Below are positions 24,635-33,855 of a stretch of DNA of 64,000 nt, in pieces. The position numbers were made by a program, and so were the translations under genes. The stretch covers positions 23,167 through 87,166 of the forward strand of contig NZ_BMNB01000028.1 in the NCBI RefSeq assembly GCF_014646235.1, in the 5' to 3' direction. Below the pieces are notes generated by a model that worked only from the letters and a program-made list of their open reading frames with translations, did no database searches and had not been told where the DNA came from. The stretch is from Micromonospora sonchi. Its GTDB lineage: Bacteria; Actinomycetota; Actinomycetes; Mycobacteriales; Micromonosporaceae. Each line of letters starts with the position of its first letter. Position 1 is the first letter of the stretch.

Positions 24635-25461
24635 CGGCCCCGCCGGCCGTGCCAGCGAAAGGTGGTCAGACACAGCAGCATGCCTCCGATGCACCAGGCG
24701 GCGAGCACGAGCGCGATCCGGCCATGCTCCCAGGAGGGTACGACCTCCTGCGGAAGGATGCTGTCGGGCAGGAACACGGAACGGAAGCCCTGGGCCATCC
24801 ACTTGAGCGGGAACAGCGAGCCGAGGGTGATCAGCGGTCCGGGCAGCGCCCCGACCGGGGTGAAGAAGACGCCGGAGACGAAGGCCAGCACCAGGTAGGG
24901 CAGGTGCATCACGGCACCGGCGCTGCGCGCCGAACCGGCCAGGCTGCTCGCGGCGATGCCGGCCAGGGCGCAGGCGGTGGTGCCGAGCAGGAACACCCAG
25001 CCGAAGGTGAACCAGCGGGCGGGGTCGGTCGGCAGTCGTACGTCGAAGGCGACGACCGCGATGCCGAGCAGCAGCAGTGTCTCGCCCACGGTGACCACCA
25101 ACGCCATCAGGATCTTGCCGATGACGTACGCCGACGGCGGCATCGGGGCCCCGCGTAGCCGGCGCAGGGTGCCGTCGTCACGGTCGGTGGCGATGCCGGT
25201 GCCCAGGTTGACGAAGGTGGTCGAGGCGATCCCGGCGGCGATCATGCTCGGCGCGAGGTACTCGGCGGAGGTGACGTCGCTGCCCGGGTAGACGCCGTCG
25301 AAGATGGCGCCGAGCAGGGCGAGGATGACGGCCGGCAGGGCGAAGGTGAAGACCACCGCGTCGCGCTCCCGGAAGAAGGTCTTCAGCTCGATCGCCGCCC
25401 GGTACAGCCCGAGCCGGGCGGCGGAGGGACGCGTGCCGGGGCGGCCCAGGGTCGTGGTCAC
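24631..25461 (-). CDS. ABC-2 type transporter permease
   Basis: A 276-aa permease with a cytosolic start (LELKTFFRERDAVVF-type IELKTFFRERD), six helices, and the ABC-2 connecting region GIATDRDDGTLRRLRGAPMP at about residues 95-115. Its ATG overlaps the ATPase stop by 4 bases. With that ATPase it forms a DrrAB-like exporter, likely for a lipid or drug. Confidence 0.88.
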   Translation of the reverse strand: MTTTLGRPGTRPSAARLGLYRAAIELKTFFRERDAVVFTFALPAVILALLGAIFDGVYPGSDVTSAEYLAPSMIAAGIASTTFVNLGTGIATDRDDGTLRRLRGAPMPPSAYVIGKILMALVVTVGETLLLLGIAVVAFDVRLPTDPARWFTFGWVFLLGTTACALAGIAASSLAGSARSAGAVMHLPYLVLAFVSGVFFTPVGALPGPLITLGSLFPLKWMAQGFRSVFLPDSILPQEVVPSWEHGRIALVLAAWCIGGMLLCLTTFRWHGRRGR

Positions 25462-26297
25462 GACGGGTCTCCGATCAGGTCGAGGTAGACGTCTTCGAGG
25501 CTGGGCCGGCTGATGGTCAGCCCCGGCACCACGCCGCCGTAGCGGCGGGTCAGCGAGGCGACGAGGGCGGCCGGGTCGTCGGTTTCCTGCCGTCCGTCGG
25601 CCCAGCGCACCAGCGTGCGGGCGGTGGCCCGCCCGCCGAGGGTGGCCGGGGTGCCGGCGGCGACGATCCGGCCGTCGACGATCACCGCGACCCGGTCGGC
25701 CAGTGCCTCGGCCTCTTCCAGGTAGTGAGTGGAGAGCAGGATGGTGCAGCCCTCGTCGGCGGCCAGCCGCCGGATCAGGGCCCAGAACTGCCGACGGGCC
25801 TGCGGGTCGAAGCCGGTCGTCGGCTCGTCGAGGAAGAGCAGCCGGGGGCGGCCGACGACGCCGATCGCCACGTCGAGGCGGCGGCGCTGGCCGCCGGAGA
25901 GGGTACGGACCCGAGCGTCGGCCTTGCCCGTCAGGCCGACCAGTTCGATGGCATCGTCGGGGTCGCGGGGCTCGGGATAGTAGCGGGCGAAGTGGCGGAC
26001 GGCCTCCCGGACGGTCAGCTCGGTCAGGTCGGCGCCGTCCTGGGTGACGATGCCGATCCCGGTCCGCCAGTCCAGACCGGCGCGGGCCGGGTCGTGACCC
26101 AGCACCCTCACCTCACCGGCGTCGCGGTCGCGGTGCCCTTCCAGGATCTCGATGGTGCTGGTCTTGCCCGCCCCGTTGGGGCCGAGCAGGGCCACCACCT
26201 CGCCGGCGGCGACGTCCAGGTCGACGCCGTCGACGGCGAGGGTGTCGCCGTACGTCTTGCGTAGTCCGCGTACGCGGACGGCGGGGGTGTCGGTCAT
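25458..26297 (-). CDS. ABC transporter ATPase (DrrA/CcmA type)
   Basis: A 279-aa ATPase, first gene of the exporter/two-component operon. Walker A is GPNGAGKTST, the signature LSGGQRRRLDVA, Walker B LLFLDEPTTGFD, and the H-loop STHYLEEAE. A C-terminal ~60-residue extension typical of DrrA follows. ATG 26297 is the only start that begins at the domain edge. A divergent flavodoxin-like gene lies 147 bp upstream, with a palindrome between. Confidence 0.9.
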   Translation of the reverse strand: MTDTPAVRVRGLRKTYGDTLAVDGVDLDVAAGEVVALLGPNGAGKTSTIEILEGHRDRDAGEVRVLGHDPARAGLDWRTGIGIVTQDGADLTELTVREAVRHFARYYPEPRDPDDAIELVGLTGKADARVRTLSGGQRRRLDVAIGVVGRPRLLFLDEPTTGFDPQARRQFWALIRRLAADEGCTILLSTHYLEEAEALADRVAVIVDGRIVAAGTPATLGGRATARTLVRWADGRQETDDPAALVASLTRRYGGVVPGLTISRPSLEDVYLDLIGDPS

Positions 26298-26353
26298 GCC
26301 TCGATCGTCGGCCGGCCCCGGCGGGGCACGGGACGACCGGTGGACGGGATCGC

Positions 26354-26377
26354 GCTGTCCATCGAACGGTGGACAGC
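26354..26377. promoter_or_regulatory. Inverted repeat between divergent genes
   Basis: Arms GCTGTCCA and TGGACAGC with an 8-nt spacer lie between the exporter operon and the flavodoxin gene. This is a plausible binding site for the NarL-type regulator of the operon, untested. Confidence 0.45.
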
Positions 26378-26444
26378 AGAGCTGTTTGTCGACGTAAACA
26401 TCGGGTAGTCGCCAAAGCTGATCCAAAACCAGGAAGGACGTGCG

Positions 26445-27062
26445 ATGGCGGCACAGGTCAAGGTGGCGGTGATCTACTACAGCGCCACGGGCATCACCTA
26501 TCAGATGGCGCAGGCGGCGAGCGACGCCGCCGGTGAGGCGGGCGCGGAGGTGCGGCTGCGCAAGGTGCGGGAGTTGGCGCCGGACGAGGCGATCCGTTCC
26601 AACTCCGGGTGGCAGGCGCACCGGCTCGAGACCCAGGACGTCGAGGAGGCCGAGCCGGACGACCTGAGCTGGGCCGACGTGGTGATCTTCGGTTCGCCGA
26701 CCCGGTACGGGCTGGTCGCCGCCCAACTCAAGCAGTTCATCGACACCACGGGCCCGCTGTGGGCCAACGGGGCGCTGGCCGACAAGGTGTACTCGGCCTT
26801 CACCTCCACCGCCACCGAGCACGGTGGGCAGGAGTCGACCCTGCTGTCGTTGTTCCACGTCTTCTACCACTGGGGCGGGATCGTGGTCGCGCCCGGCTAC
26901 ACCGACCCGAGCCAGTTCGTCGCCGGGAACCCGTACGGCGCGTCGCACACCAGCAACAACGGCGAGATCGCGCCGGATCAGGTGGCCCTGTCGGCGACGG
27001 CCCTGACGGCCAAGCGGGCGGTGCGGATCGGCGCCGCCCTCAAGCAGGGCCTGGCCGGCTGA
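26445..27062 (+). CDS. WrbA-like NAD(P)H:quinone oxidoreductase
   Basis: A 205-aa flavodoxin-fold protein. The FMN phosphate loop is YYSATGITYQMA (about residues 9-20), and the family blocks FGSPTRYGLVAAQLKQFIDTTGPLW and FTSTATEHGGQESTLLS are intact in order. It would reduce quinones by two electrons. ATG 26445 follows AGGAAGGAC. It is divergent from the exporter operon and apparently monocistronic. Confidence 0.88.
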   Translation: MAAQVKVAVIYYSATGITYQMAQAASDAAGEAGAEVRLRKVRELAPDEAIRSNSGWQAHRLETQDVEEAEPDDLSWADVVIFGSPTRYGLVAAQLKQFIDTTGPLWANGALADKVYSAFTSTATEHGGQESTLLSLFHVFYHWGGIVVAPGYTDPSQFVAGNPYGASHTSNNGEIAPDQVALSATALTAKRAVRIGAALKQGLAG

Positions 27063-27186
27063 CCGGACGTGCGGGCGGCCGACCGACAACGGTGTGTCGG
27101 CTGAAGCCGGACCGGCGGCCCGGGCGGGGGCTCTCGGACCCGCCCGGGCCGTCGGCTGTCCACAGCGCTACCCCGGATCCGTCCGA

Positions 27187-29100
27187 CTATGCCTGGGCGC
27201 TGCCCGACAACTCCCCGGCCGGTGCCGGCAACAGCGCACGCAGCAGGTCGGCCAGGACCGTCACGCCGTCCGGGCTGAGCACCGACTCCGGGTGGAACTG
27301 CACCCCGGCGAAACCCCGCCCGCGCAGCGCGTGCACCGCCCCGTCGACCTCGTCGCGGGCCAGCTCGACCGGGCCGTACGGGCCGTCCAGGTGGTCGGCG
27401 GCGGCGCGGGCGGTGAAGGTGGAGTAGAAGCCGACCCGCCGGGGCGTGCCGAACAGCGGCACCGCGCGTTGCAGCCCCTGGTAGGGCGCGTCGCGGCGGT
27501 GCACGGGCAGCCCGAGCAGACCGGCGAGGAGCTGGTGGCCCAGGCAGACGGCGAGAGTCGGTTGCCCGCCGTCCAGCAGCGTGGCCAGCAGGGCGCGCAG
27601 GGCGCTCATCTTCGGGGTGTCGCCGGTCGGGTCGCCCGGCCCCGGTCCCACCACCACCAGGTCGTACCCGGACACCGGCCCGGCGTCGTGCCACGGTCGC
27701 ACGGTCACCCCCAGCCCCAGCGCGCCGAGTTGGTGGGCCAGCATGCCGGTGAAGGTGTCCTCGCCGTCGACGATCAGAGCCCGCCGGTCGGTCAACCCGG
27801 GCACGGCGAGGGCGCCCGGGGGCCGCTGGTCCAGCCAGAAACGGGCCAGCGGAACGTTGCGGGCGGCCAGGGCGGCGCGTACGTCGGGGTCGTCGGCGAG
27901 CCGGGCCGCCCCGCGGTGGTCGACGGCCGGTGCCTGCGGTCCCAGGCCGAGGGCGGCCAGCACCCCGGCGGCCTTGGCGTGGGTCTCGGCGACCTCGGCC
28001 GCCGCGGTGGAGTGGCGTACCAGGGTCGCCCCGACCGGCACCCGCAGGTCACCGGCGGGCGAGATCTCAGCGGTGCGGATGAGGATCGGCGCGTCGAGGG
28101 TCTGCCGGCCGGCGTCGTCGTGACCGAGCAGCGCCAGCACGGCACCGTAGTAGCGACGCCCCGCCGACTCGTGCCGGGCGATCACCCGACAGGCGTTCTC
28201 CATCGGGCTGCCGGTCACGGTCGGCGCGAACATCGTCTCCCGCAGCACGTCCCGGACATCCTTCGAGCCGCGCCCGGCCAGCAGGTACTCGGTGTGCGCC
28301 AGGTGGGACATCTCCTTCAGGTACGGCCCGACCACCTGCCCGCCGTGCTCGGCCACGCTGGCCATCATCTTCAGTTCTTCGTCGAGGACCATGTACAGCT
28401 CCTCGGTCTCCTTGGTGTCGGCGAGGAACCGCAGCAGCGCGGCCCGGTCCGCGGTCGTCCCGGTGTGCCGGAAGGTGCCGCTGATCGGGTTCATCATGAC
28501 CAGCCCGTCGTCGACGCTGACGTGCCGCTCCGGGCTGGCGCCGACCAGCGTGCGCGCGCCGGTGTGCACCACGAACGTCCAGTACGCGCCACGTTCGCGT
28601 TGCAGCAGCGACCGCAGCGCGGCCAGTGCGGCGGCCACCGGCGCGCCCTGCACCCGGGCGTGCAGGGTGCGGTGGATGACGAAGTTGGCGCCCTCGCCGC
28701 GGCCGATCTCCTCGGCGAGCACCCGGGCGACGACGGCGGCGTACTCGTCGTCGGTGACGTCGAACGCCGCGCCGGTGGTGCGTACCGGCGCGTCGGGCAG
28801 GGCGTCGAGGACGGTGTCCAGCGGCAGCCGGTCGTGGTGGGCGATGCGCAGGCACTCCAGCGGGACGCCGTCGTCGACGCAGGCGAATCCCCGCTCGGCG
28901 AGCTGCCGGTACGGCACCAGGGCCAGCGTGGTGGGGCCGGACGAGCCGACGGGCAGCGGGATGTCGGCGAGCTGGTCGACGGTGTGCACCGGACCGGTGA
29001 ACAGGTCGAGATGGTCGCCGCCGTCCCGGCGGATCAGCGCGAACGGGCCCGGATCGGCGCCGGTGGCGAGGGTGGTGAGCAGGTCGATCAGCGGGGTCAT
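27187..29100 (-). CDS. trpE(G): Fused anthranilate synthase (TrpE-TrpG, PhzE-like)
   Basis: A 637-aa fusion: a chorismate-binding component I (about residues 1-420) and a glutamine amidotransferase (about 435-637). Component I shows NPISGTFRH, LDEELKMM, TVTGSPMENACRVI and RRYYGAVLA. The amidotransferase nucleophile is in LAVCLGHQLLAG, with the closing His-x-Glu in FHPESVLS. Anthranilate or ADIC would be made from chorismate. An upstream Trp-Trp leader peptide with attenuator hairpins argues for a tryptophan-controlled anthranilate synthase, not phenazine synthesis. No other trp or phenazine genes are nearby. AAGGAGACC precedes the ATG. Confidence 0.87.
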   Translation of the reverse strand: MTPLIDLLTTLATGADPGPFALIRRDGGDHLDLFTGPVHTVDQLADIPLPVGSSGPTTLALVPYRQLAERGFACVDDGVPLECLRIAHHDRLPLDTVLDALPDAPVRTTGAAFDVTDDEYAAVVARVLAEEIGRGEGANFVIHRTLHARVQGAPVAAALAALRSLLQRERGAYWTFVVHTGARTLVGASPERHVSVDDGLVMMNPISGTFRHTGTTADRAALLRFLADTKETEELYMVLDEELKMMASVAEHGGQVVGPYLKEMSHLAHTEYLLAGRGSKDVRDVLRETMFAPTVTGSPMENACRVIARHESAGRRYYGAVLALLGHDDAGRQTLDAPILIRTAEISPAGDLRVPVGATLVRHSTAAAEVAETHAKAAGVLAALGLGPQAPAVDHRGAARLADDPDVRAALAARNVPLARFWLDQRPPGALAVPGLTDRRALIVDGEDTFTGMLAHQLGALGLGVTVRPWHDAGPVSGYDLVVVGPGPGDPTGDTPKMSALRALLATLLDGGQPTLAVCLGHQLLAGLLGLPVHRRDAPYQGLQRAVPLFGTPRRVGFYSTFTARAAADHLDGPYGPVELARDEVDGAVHALRGRGFAGVQFHPESVLSPDGVTVLADLLRALLPAPAGELSGSAQA

Positions 29101-29158
29101 CGGTCTCCTTCGGGGCCGGGTGCCGCCGTCGGGGCGCCCGTGGGCCGGGAAGTGACCG

Positions 29159-29182
29159 GCGGCCGCCTCGTCGGGCGGCCGC
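29159..29182 (-). promoter_or_regulatory. trp attenuator terminator hairpin
   Basis: Perfect 9-bp stem GCGGCCGCC/GGCGGCCGC with a 6-nt loop on the minus strand. Its 5' arm (GGCCGCC) can pair alternatively with GGCGGCC inside the leader frame (29207-29213), giving the mutually exclusive antiterminator expected of attenuation. Confidence 0.65.
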
Positions 29183-29191
29183 GTGGAAAAG

Positions 29192-29251
29192 CTACGCGCG
29201 GAGATGGGCCGCCGGGTCGGCGGGCCACCAGCAGGTCAGTCGCGCGAGCAT
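29192..29251 (-). CDS. trpL: trp leader peptide (attenuator)
   Basis: A 19-residue open frame, MLARLTCWWPADPAAHLRA, with tandem Trp codons at positions 8 and 9, followed by TAG. It lies 91 nt before the anthranilate synthase gene. A TAGGGT box 6 nt before the ATG could be a -10 element of a leaderless transcript or part of a ribosome site (AGGGTGA). Streptomyces trpE leaders as I recall have a similar WW(W)...HPAAH pattern. Confidence 0.75.
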   Translation of the reverse strand: MLARLTCWWPADPAAHLRA

Positions 29252-29352
29252 GCGTTCACCCTACGCGCCCGGTGCCGGCGCGGAAAGCCGATCGGCGTAC
29301 CCGGTGTGCGCTGCCGTTGTGCTGCCGGCCCCAGCGGGTACGTTGACCCGCG

Positions 29353-30738
29353 ATGAAGATTCTCGCTCTCGACCTCGGCACCTCCTCGGTACGCGGGCTC
29401 GTGCTGGACGCCGACGCCCGGCCGCTGCCCGGCGCGCTGGCCCGGCGACGGGTGGTGTTGACCGCCCAGGACGACGGCACCGGCACCCTGGACGCCGGTA
29501 ACTACCTGGCCTGCCTGACCGAGTGTCTGGACGAGCTGAGCCAACAGGGCCGGTTGGGCGGGGTGGAGTTGGTGGCGATCAGCGCCCAGTGGCACTCGGT
29601 GCTGCCACTCGGGCCGGACGAGGAGCCGCTCGGCCCGGTGCTCACCTGGCTGGACACCCGGCCCGAGCCGCCGGCCACGCAGGCCGGGCCGGCCGACCCG
29701 GACGCCTACCACCAGCGCACCGGCACCTGGTGGCACCGCTGCTACTGGTCGGCGCGGCTGCCCTGGCTGCGGGCGCAGATCGGCAGCCCGCCGGCCCGCT
29801 TCGTCGGGCTGGTCGAGTACGTGCTGGGCCGGCTGCTCACCGACGCTCCGATGTCGGTGTCCCAGGCGTCGGGCACCGGCCTGCTGAACCTGCGCACCCT
29901 GGACTGGGACGCCGAGGCGTGTGCGCTGGCCGACGTCCGGGGCACGGACCTGCCCGAGCTGGCGCCGCCGGGCTGGTACGGCCGGCTGGGTGCCGAATCC
30001 GCCCGGCGCTGGCCCGACCTGGCGCGGGCGCGGTGGGCCGCCCCGGTCGGTGACGGCGCCGCCTCCAACGTCGGCTCCGGCTGCGTCGACCACACCCGCG
30101 TGGCGGTGACCGTCGGCACCTCCTCGGCGGTACGGCTGCTGCAACGGATGCCCGCGGGGGCGGAGCTGCCGCCGCTGCCACAACGGTTGTGGCGGTACCG
30201 GGTGGACCACGACCATGTGGTGACCGGGGCGGCGTACTCCTCCGGTGGGAATCTGTTCGCCTGGGCCGACCGGACGCTGCGGTTGCCCAGCGGCGAGGCG
30301 CTGGACGCGGCGCTGGCGGCGCTGCCCCCGCACGGCGGCCGGCCGGCGAACGTCGGCTTCGGTGGCGACCGGCCGCCGGGGCGGCGTCGCGCCGGCTCGG
30401 GTGAGCTGCGCGGCCTGGGCTTCGGCACCAGCGCGGTGGAGATGCTGGCCGGGCTGATGCGTGGGGTGTGCGAGCAGGTCGTCGACGATCTGGCGGCGCT
30501 GGAGTCCACGGTCGGTCAGCCGGTGGAGGTGATCCTGGGCGGCGGCGCGATGGCGGCCTCGCGCTGGTGGCGTCGGACGTTCGCCACGGTGCTGGCGCCC
30601 CGGACGGTGTGCTTCGGGCGCTACCCGGAGATCGGGGCGACCGGTGCGGCGCTGGTCGCCTGCGGCCGGATCGCCGACGCCGCGATGATGGCCGACATCG
30701 GTCGGACGGATGATCAACCCTCACCGACCACGGCATAG
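29353..30738 (+). CDS. FGGY-family carbohydrate kinase (gluconokinase/xylulokinase-like)
   Basis: A 461-aa sugar kinase. The N-terminal ATP-phosphate motif LALDLGTSSVRG is followed by the substrate region SAQWHSVLPLG, TWLDTRPEPP; the C-terminal lobe has VTVGTSSAVRLL, GAAYSSGGNLF and the adenosine loop VILGGGAMAASRWWRR. The length is slightly short for the family (about 490-510). ATG 29353 lies 8 nt after TACGTT, suggesting a leaderless transcript. It is divergent from the anthranilate synthase unit. Gluconate is a plausible substrate but cannot be fixed. Confidence 0.85.
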   Translation: MKILALDLGTSSVRGLVLDADARPLPGALARRRVVLTAQDDGTGTLDAGNYLACLTECLDELSQQGRLGGVELVAISAQWHSVLPLGPDEEPLGPVLTWLDTRPEPPATQAGPADPDAYHQRTGTWWHRCYWSARLPWLRAQIGSPPARFVGLVEYVLGRLLTDAPMSVSQASGTGLLNLRTLDWDAEACALADVRGTDLPELAPPGWYGRLGAESARRWPDLARARWAAPVGDGAASNVGSGCVDHTRVAVTVGTSSAVRLLQRMPAGAELPPLPQRLWRYRVDHDHVVTGAAYSSGGNLFAWADRTLRLPSGEALDAALAALPPHGGRPANVGFGGDRPPGRRRAGSGELRGLGFGTSAVEMLAGLMRGVCEQVVDDLAALESTVGQPVEVILGGGAMAASRWWRRTFATVLAPRTVCFGRYPEIGATGAALVACGRIADAAMMADIGRTDDQPSPTTA

Positions 30739-30860
30739 GGTGCCGACCGGCGGTACCCTTCCTGAACCGTTCTTAAGGGCAGGCCTTTGACACTGCTCCG
30801 GGGGCTGGTTGGATGGACGACGCTCCCCGGGCCGCGGCGGACGCATGGGGGGGAGGACTG

Positions 30861-33374
30861 GTGGGTGTAGGAGCGGGCCGGGCGCAGACGGTGTCGCAGC
30901 ACCGCCGGCGTCGGTTCGACGTCCGGGTGGTGCCCCACCGGCGTCGCTCCCCGTTGCGCCTGCAGGACTGGCGGATGCGCACCAAACTCGCCACGGTGCT
31001 GGTCATCCCGTCGGTCGCCTTCCTGGTCCTGGCCGGAGTGCAGACCCAGAGCCTGGTGGGTCGGGCCACCACGCTCAGTGACTTCGCCGCGCAGGTGGGC
31101 ATCGGGCAGGAGATCACCCAGCTGGTGCACCGGTTGCAGCAGGAGCGCGACCGTACGGCCGGAAAACTGTTCGCGTTGCGCGCCGCCGCCGGCGAGGAGG
31201 AGAACGCGGCGGTGCTGACCGCGCTGCAGCCCTACCGGGACGCCTCGGACCAGGCGGCGCAGGCCCTGCGCCAGGCAGCGGAGCCGCTGGCCGACGCGGA
31301 CAGCTCCTGGCGGGGCAACTACTCGGTGGCCTCCCAGGCGTACCAGCAGGTCGACTACATTCGGGACGTCCTCGCCACCGTGGTGCTGGGCGACGAGACC
31401 ATCCTCGGCAACTACCACCGTGCCATCGACGCGCTGCTGACCCTGCTGGCCCATCCGTCGCCGGGTGACGACCGGTCCGAGCTGTCCGCCGCGGCGCTGC
31501 GCTACGTACAGTTCGCCCGGGCCAAGGAACTGTCCTCGCGACTACGGGCGGAGCTCTACGCGGCGGCCAGCGCCGGCGAGTACGACAGGGGTGCCGCGAC
31601 TCAACTGACCGATCTGCGGTCGCGGCAGTTCACCGCGTTGGGCACGTTCCGCATCGCCGCCACCAACGCCCAGGTGGCCCGCTACGACCAGCTGAGCCAG
31701 GATCCGGCCTTCGTCGAGGCCGCCCGGATGGAGGAGCGGGCCCTGACGCAGGGCTCGACCGCGCCGCGGCTGCTGCCCGCCGAACAGTGGTGGACGGCCA
31801 GCGAGGTACGGCACGATCTGCTGCGGGACTTCGAGGCCGAGGTGCTGGCCGCGTCGGCGGAACAGGCCGACACGGCCAGCAGCGCCCAGCTCCGCGAGAC
31901 GCTGCTGGTCGTCGGTGTGATCATCACGGTGCTGCTGGTGGCGTTGCTGATCTCCGTACTGATCGGTCGGTCGTTGGCCCGGTCGATCCGGCTGCTGCGA
32001 TCCCGGGCGTTGCGCATCGCGCAGATCGAGCTGCCCGAGGCGCTTGCCCGGCTGAGGTCGGTCTCCGGCGGGGTGCCGAACATCGAGGTCTCGCCGGCGG
32101 TGGTGCGCTCCCTCGACGAGATCGGCGAACTGGCCGAGGCGTTCGTCGCGGTGCACCGCAGCGCGGTCGGGGTGGCGGTCGAGCAGGCCACCATGCGGCG
32201 CAACGTCAACGCGATGTTCGTCAACCTCGCCCGACGCAGCCAGGTGCTGGTGGAGCGGCAGCTGGAGCTGCTCGACGACCTGGAACGCGAGGAGAGCAAC
32301 CCCGACCAGCTGGAGAACCTGTTCAAGCTGGACCATCTCGCCGCTCGGATGCGCCGTAACGACGAGAGCCTGCTGGTGCTGGCGGGCACCGAGTCGACCC
32401 GCCGGTGGAACCGGCCGATCGGGCTGAACGCGGTGCTGCTGGCGGCCAGCGCCGAGATCGAGCAGTACCAGCGGGTCCGACACGAGGCGGTGGCCGACCT
32501 TCATGTCGTCGGGCACGCCGTCGGTGAGCTGGTGCACCTGCTCGCCGAGTTGTTGGAAAACGCCACCGCGTTCTCCCGGCCGGACACCATCGTGCAGGTG
32601 ATGGCCCGGCCTGACGGCGCCGGGGCGGTGATCGAGATCGCCGATCAGGGCCTGGGCATGAGCCCGACGGCGCTGGCCGAGGCGAACACCGTGCTGGCCG
32701 AGCCGCCGGCCGCGGACGTGGCGACGGTGGAGCGGATGGGGCTGTTCGTGGTCAGCCACCTGGCCGCCCGGCACGGCATCGAGGTGCGGTTGCACGGTGG
32801 CGCCGGCGGTCTGGTGGCCCGGGTACGGCTGCCCGGTGCGCTGCTGGCGGCGGCCCCGCCGCCGAGCCTGGACCCGCCGCCGTCGCGGCGGTTCCTGTCG
32901 GCCGGCAGGTCGGGGCCGGACACACCGAGCAGCCCGGGCCCGGCTGAACTGCCGGTCGCCGGCCGCCGACCGACCACCGTGCCCCGCCAGGCCCACCCGG
33001 TGCCGGTACGCGCGGAGGACGTGCTCGCCCCGGCGGCACCGGTGGCCACCGGAGGCGGCTGGTGGTCCCGGGAAGGTCCGTCGTCGGCCGTCCCGACGAC
33101 GGGCGCCGGCAGTCCGGCCCCACCGGTGGTGCCGGTGACCGCGGGAACCAACGAGCGGGGCCTGCCGGTACGGGTGCCGATGGCACAGCTGAGCACCGTC
33201 ACCCAGCCGGCCCGTCCCCAACAGCGGCAGCCGGCTCGGCGCGACCCGGACCCGGAGGCGGTTGGCGGAATGCTGTCGCGGCTGTACAACGGTGTGCGGC
33301 GGGCCGAGGCTGAGCAGACCGCCGAGATACCCGTGCCACCGCCCGGGATGTGGAACGAAGGAGGACAGCAGTGA
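30861..33374 (+). CDS. Nitrate/nitrite-sensing (NIT) domain sensor kinase, CvnA-like
   Basis: An 837-aa membrane kinase. GTG 30861 follows GGGAGGA. Helix 1 is near residue 50 (VLVIPSVAFLVLAGV), an extracellular NIT-type helical domain spans about 70-340, helix 2 is near 370 (LLVVGVIITVLLVALLISVLI), then a HAMP and a degenerate phospho-acceptor region (MFVNLARRSQVLVERQLELLDDLE). The ATPase shows ELLENATAFS, DQGLGM and GLFVVSHLAARHGIEV. A ~180-residue Pro-rich tail follows. It resembles the kinase of actinobacterial conservons, and a roadblock protein overlaps its stop. No DUF742 or GTPase gene follows. Confidence 0.87.
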   Translation: MGVGAGRAQTVSQHRRRRFDVRVVPHRRRSPLRLQDWRMRTKLATVLVIPSVAFLVLAGVQTQSLVGRATTLSDFAAQVGIGQEITQLVHRLQQERDRTAGKLFALRAAAGEEENAAVLTALQPYRDASDQAAQALRQAAEPLADADSSWRGNYSVASQAYQQVDYIRDVLATVVLGDETILGNYHRAIDALLTLLAHPSPGDDRSELSAAALRYVQFARAKELSSRLRAELYAAASAGEYDRGAATQLTDLRSRQFTALGTFRIAATNAQVARYDQLSQDPAFVEAARMEERALTQGSTAPRLLPAEQWWTASEVRHDLLRDFEAEVLAASAEQADTASSAQLRETLLVVGVIITVLLVALLISVLIGRSLARSIRLLRSRALRIAQIELPEALARLRSVSGGVPNIEVSPAVVRSLDEIGELAEAFVAVHRSAVGVAVEQATMRRNVNAMFVNLARRSQVLVERQLELLDDLEREESNPDQLENLFKLDHLAARMRRNDESLLVLAGTESTRRWNRPIGLNAVLLAASAEIEQYQRVRHEAVADLHVVGHAVGELVHLLAELLENATAFSRPDTIVQVMARPDGAGAVIEIADQGLGMSPTALAEANTVLAEPPAADVATVERMGLFVVSHLAARHGIEVRLHGGAGGLVARVRLPGALLAAAPPPSLDPPPSRRFLSAGRSGPDTPSSPGPAELPVAGRRPTTVPRQAHPVPVRAEDVLAPAAPVATGGGWWSREGPSSAVPTTGAGSPAPPVVPVTAGTNERGLPVRVPMAQLSTVTQPARPQQRQPARRDPDPEAVGGMLSRLYNGVRRAEAEQTAEIPVPPPGMWNEGGQQ

Positions 33375-33793
33375 CGACCTTGTCACAGGAAGCTCGGGAC
33401 CTGAGCTGGCTGGTCAGCGCGTTCGCCGAGCGTGTGCCCGGAGTGGCGCACGCGGTCGTGGTCTCCTCCGACGGACTGTTGGTCGCGATCTCCGACCACC
33501 TGCCGAGAGACCACGCCGACAAACTCGCCGCGGTGACCTCGGGGCTGATGAGCATCACGGCCGGCGCCGCGGCGATGTTCGACGGCGACGTGGTCAAGCA
33601 GACCGTGGTCGAGATGGGACGCGGCTACTTCCTGGTGATGCAGGTACGCGACGGCTCGATCCTGGCCACCCTGGCGGCGGCGGACGCCGACATCGGTGTG
33701 GTGGGCTACGAGATGGCCCGGCTGGCCAAGCAGGCGGGGGAGATGCTCACCCCTGCCCTCCGCGCCGAACTCCAACAGGCCCTACCCCACTGA
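33371..33793 (+). CDS. Roadblock/LC7 domain protein, CvnB-like
   Basis: A 140-aa roadblock/LC7 protein (LSWLVSAFAERVPGVAHAVV, SSDGLLVAISDHL, GLMSITAGAA). GTG 33371 overlaps the kinase stop and has GAAGGAGGA upstream. In conservons this protein works with a membrane kinase, a DUF742 protein and a small GTPase in a G-protein-like module. Here only the first two members exist, and the downstream DNA is a repeat followed by a decayed gene. Confidence 0.9.
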   Translation: MTTLSQEARDLSWLVSAFAERVPGVAHAVVVSSDGLLVAISDHLPRDHADKLAAVTSGLMSITAGAAAMFDGDVVKQTVVEMGRGYFLVMQVRDGSILATLAAADADIGVVGYEMARLAKQAGEMLTPALRAELQQALPH

Positions 33794-33794
33794 G

Positions 33795-33855
33795 GTGTAA
33801 GGAAGGGCCCCTTCTTAACGCCTGCGGTAGTAAAAGGGCCCCTTCTTAACATCGG
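33795..33855 (+). repeat. GGGCCCCTTCTTAAC double-hairpin repeat, left copy
   Basis: Two near-palindromic cores (TAAGGAAGGGCCCCTTCTTA and AAAGGGCCCCTTCTTAAC) are separated by CGCCTGCGGTAGT. It sits just after the roadblock gene and may terminate it. An inverted copy lies at 34471-34530. Confidence 0.85.

Noticed and set aside
27187..29100. Phenazine biosynthesis locus
   Set aside because: Although PhzE-like in form, it has a Trp-codon leader and no other phz genes nearby.
27094..29346. A 750-codon plus-strand frame opposite the anthranilate synthase
   Set aside because: Shadow frame; the minus strand has all catalytic motifs and its own leader peptide.
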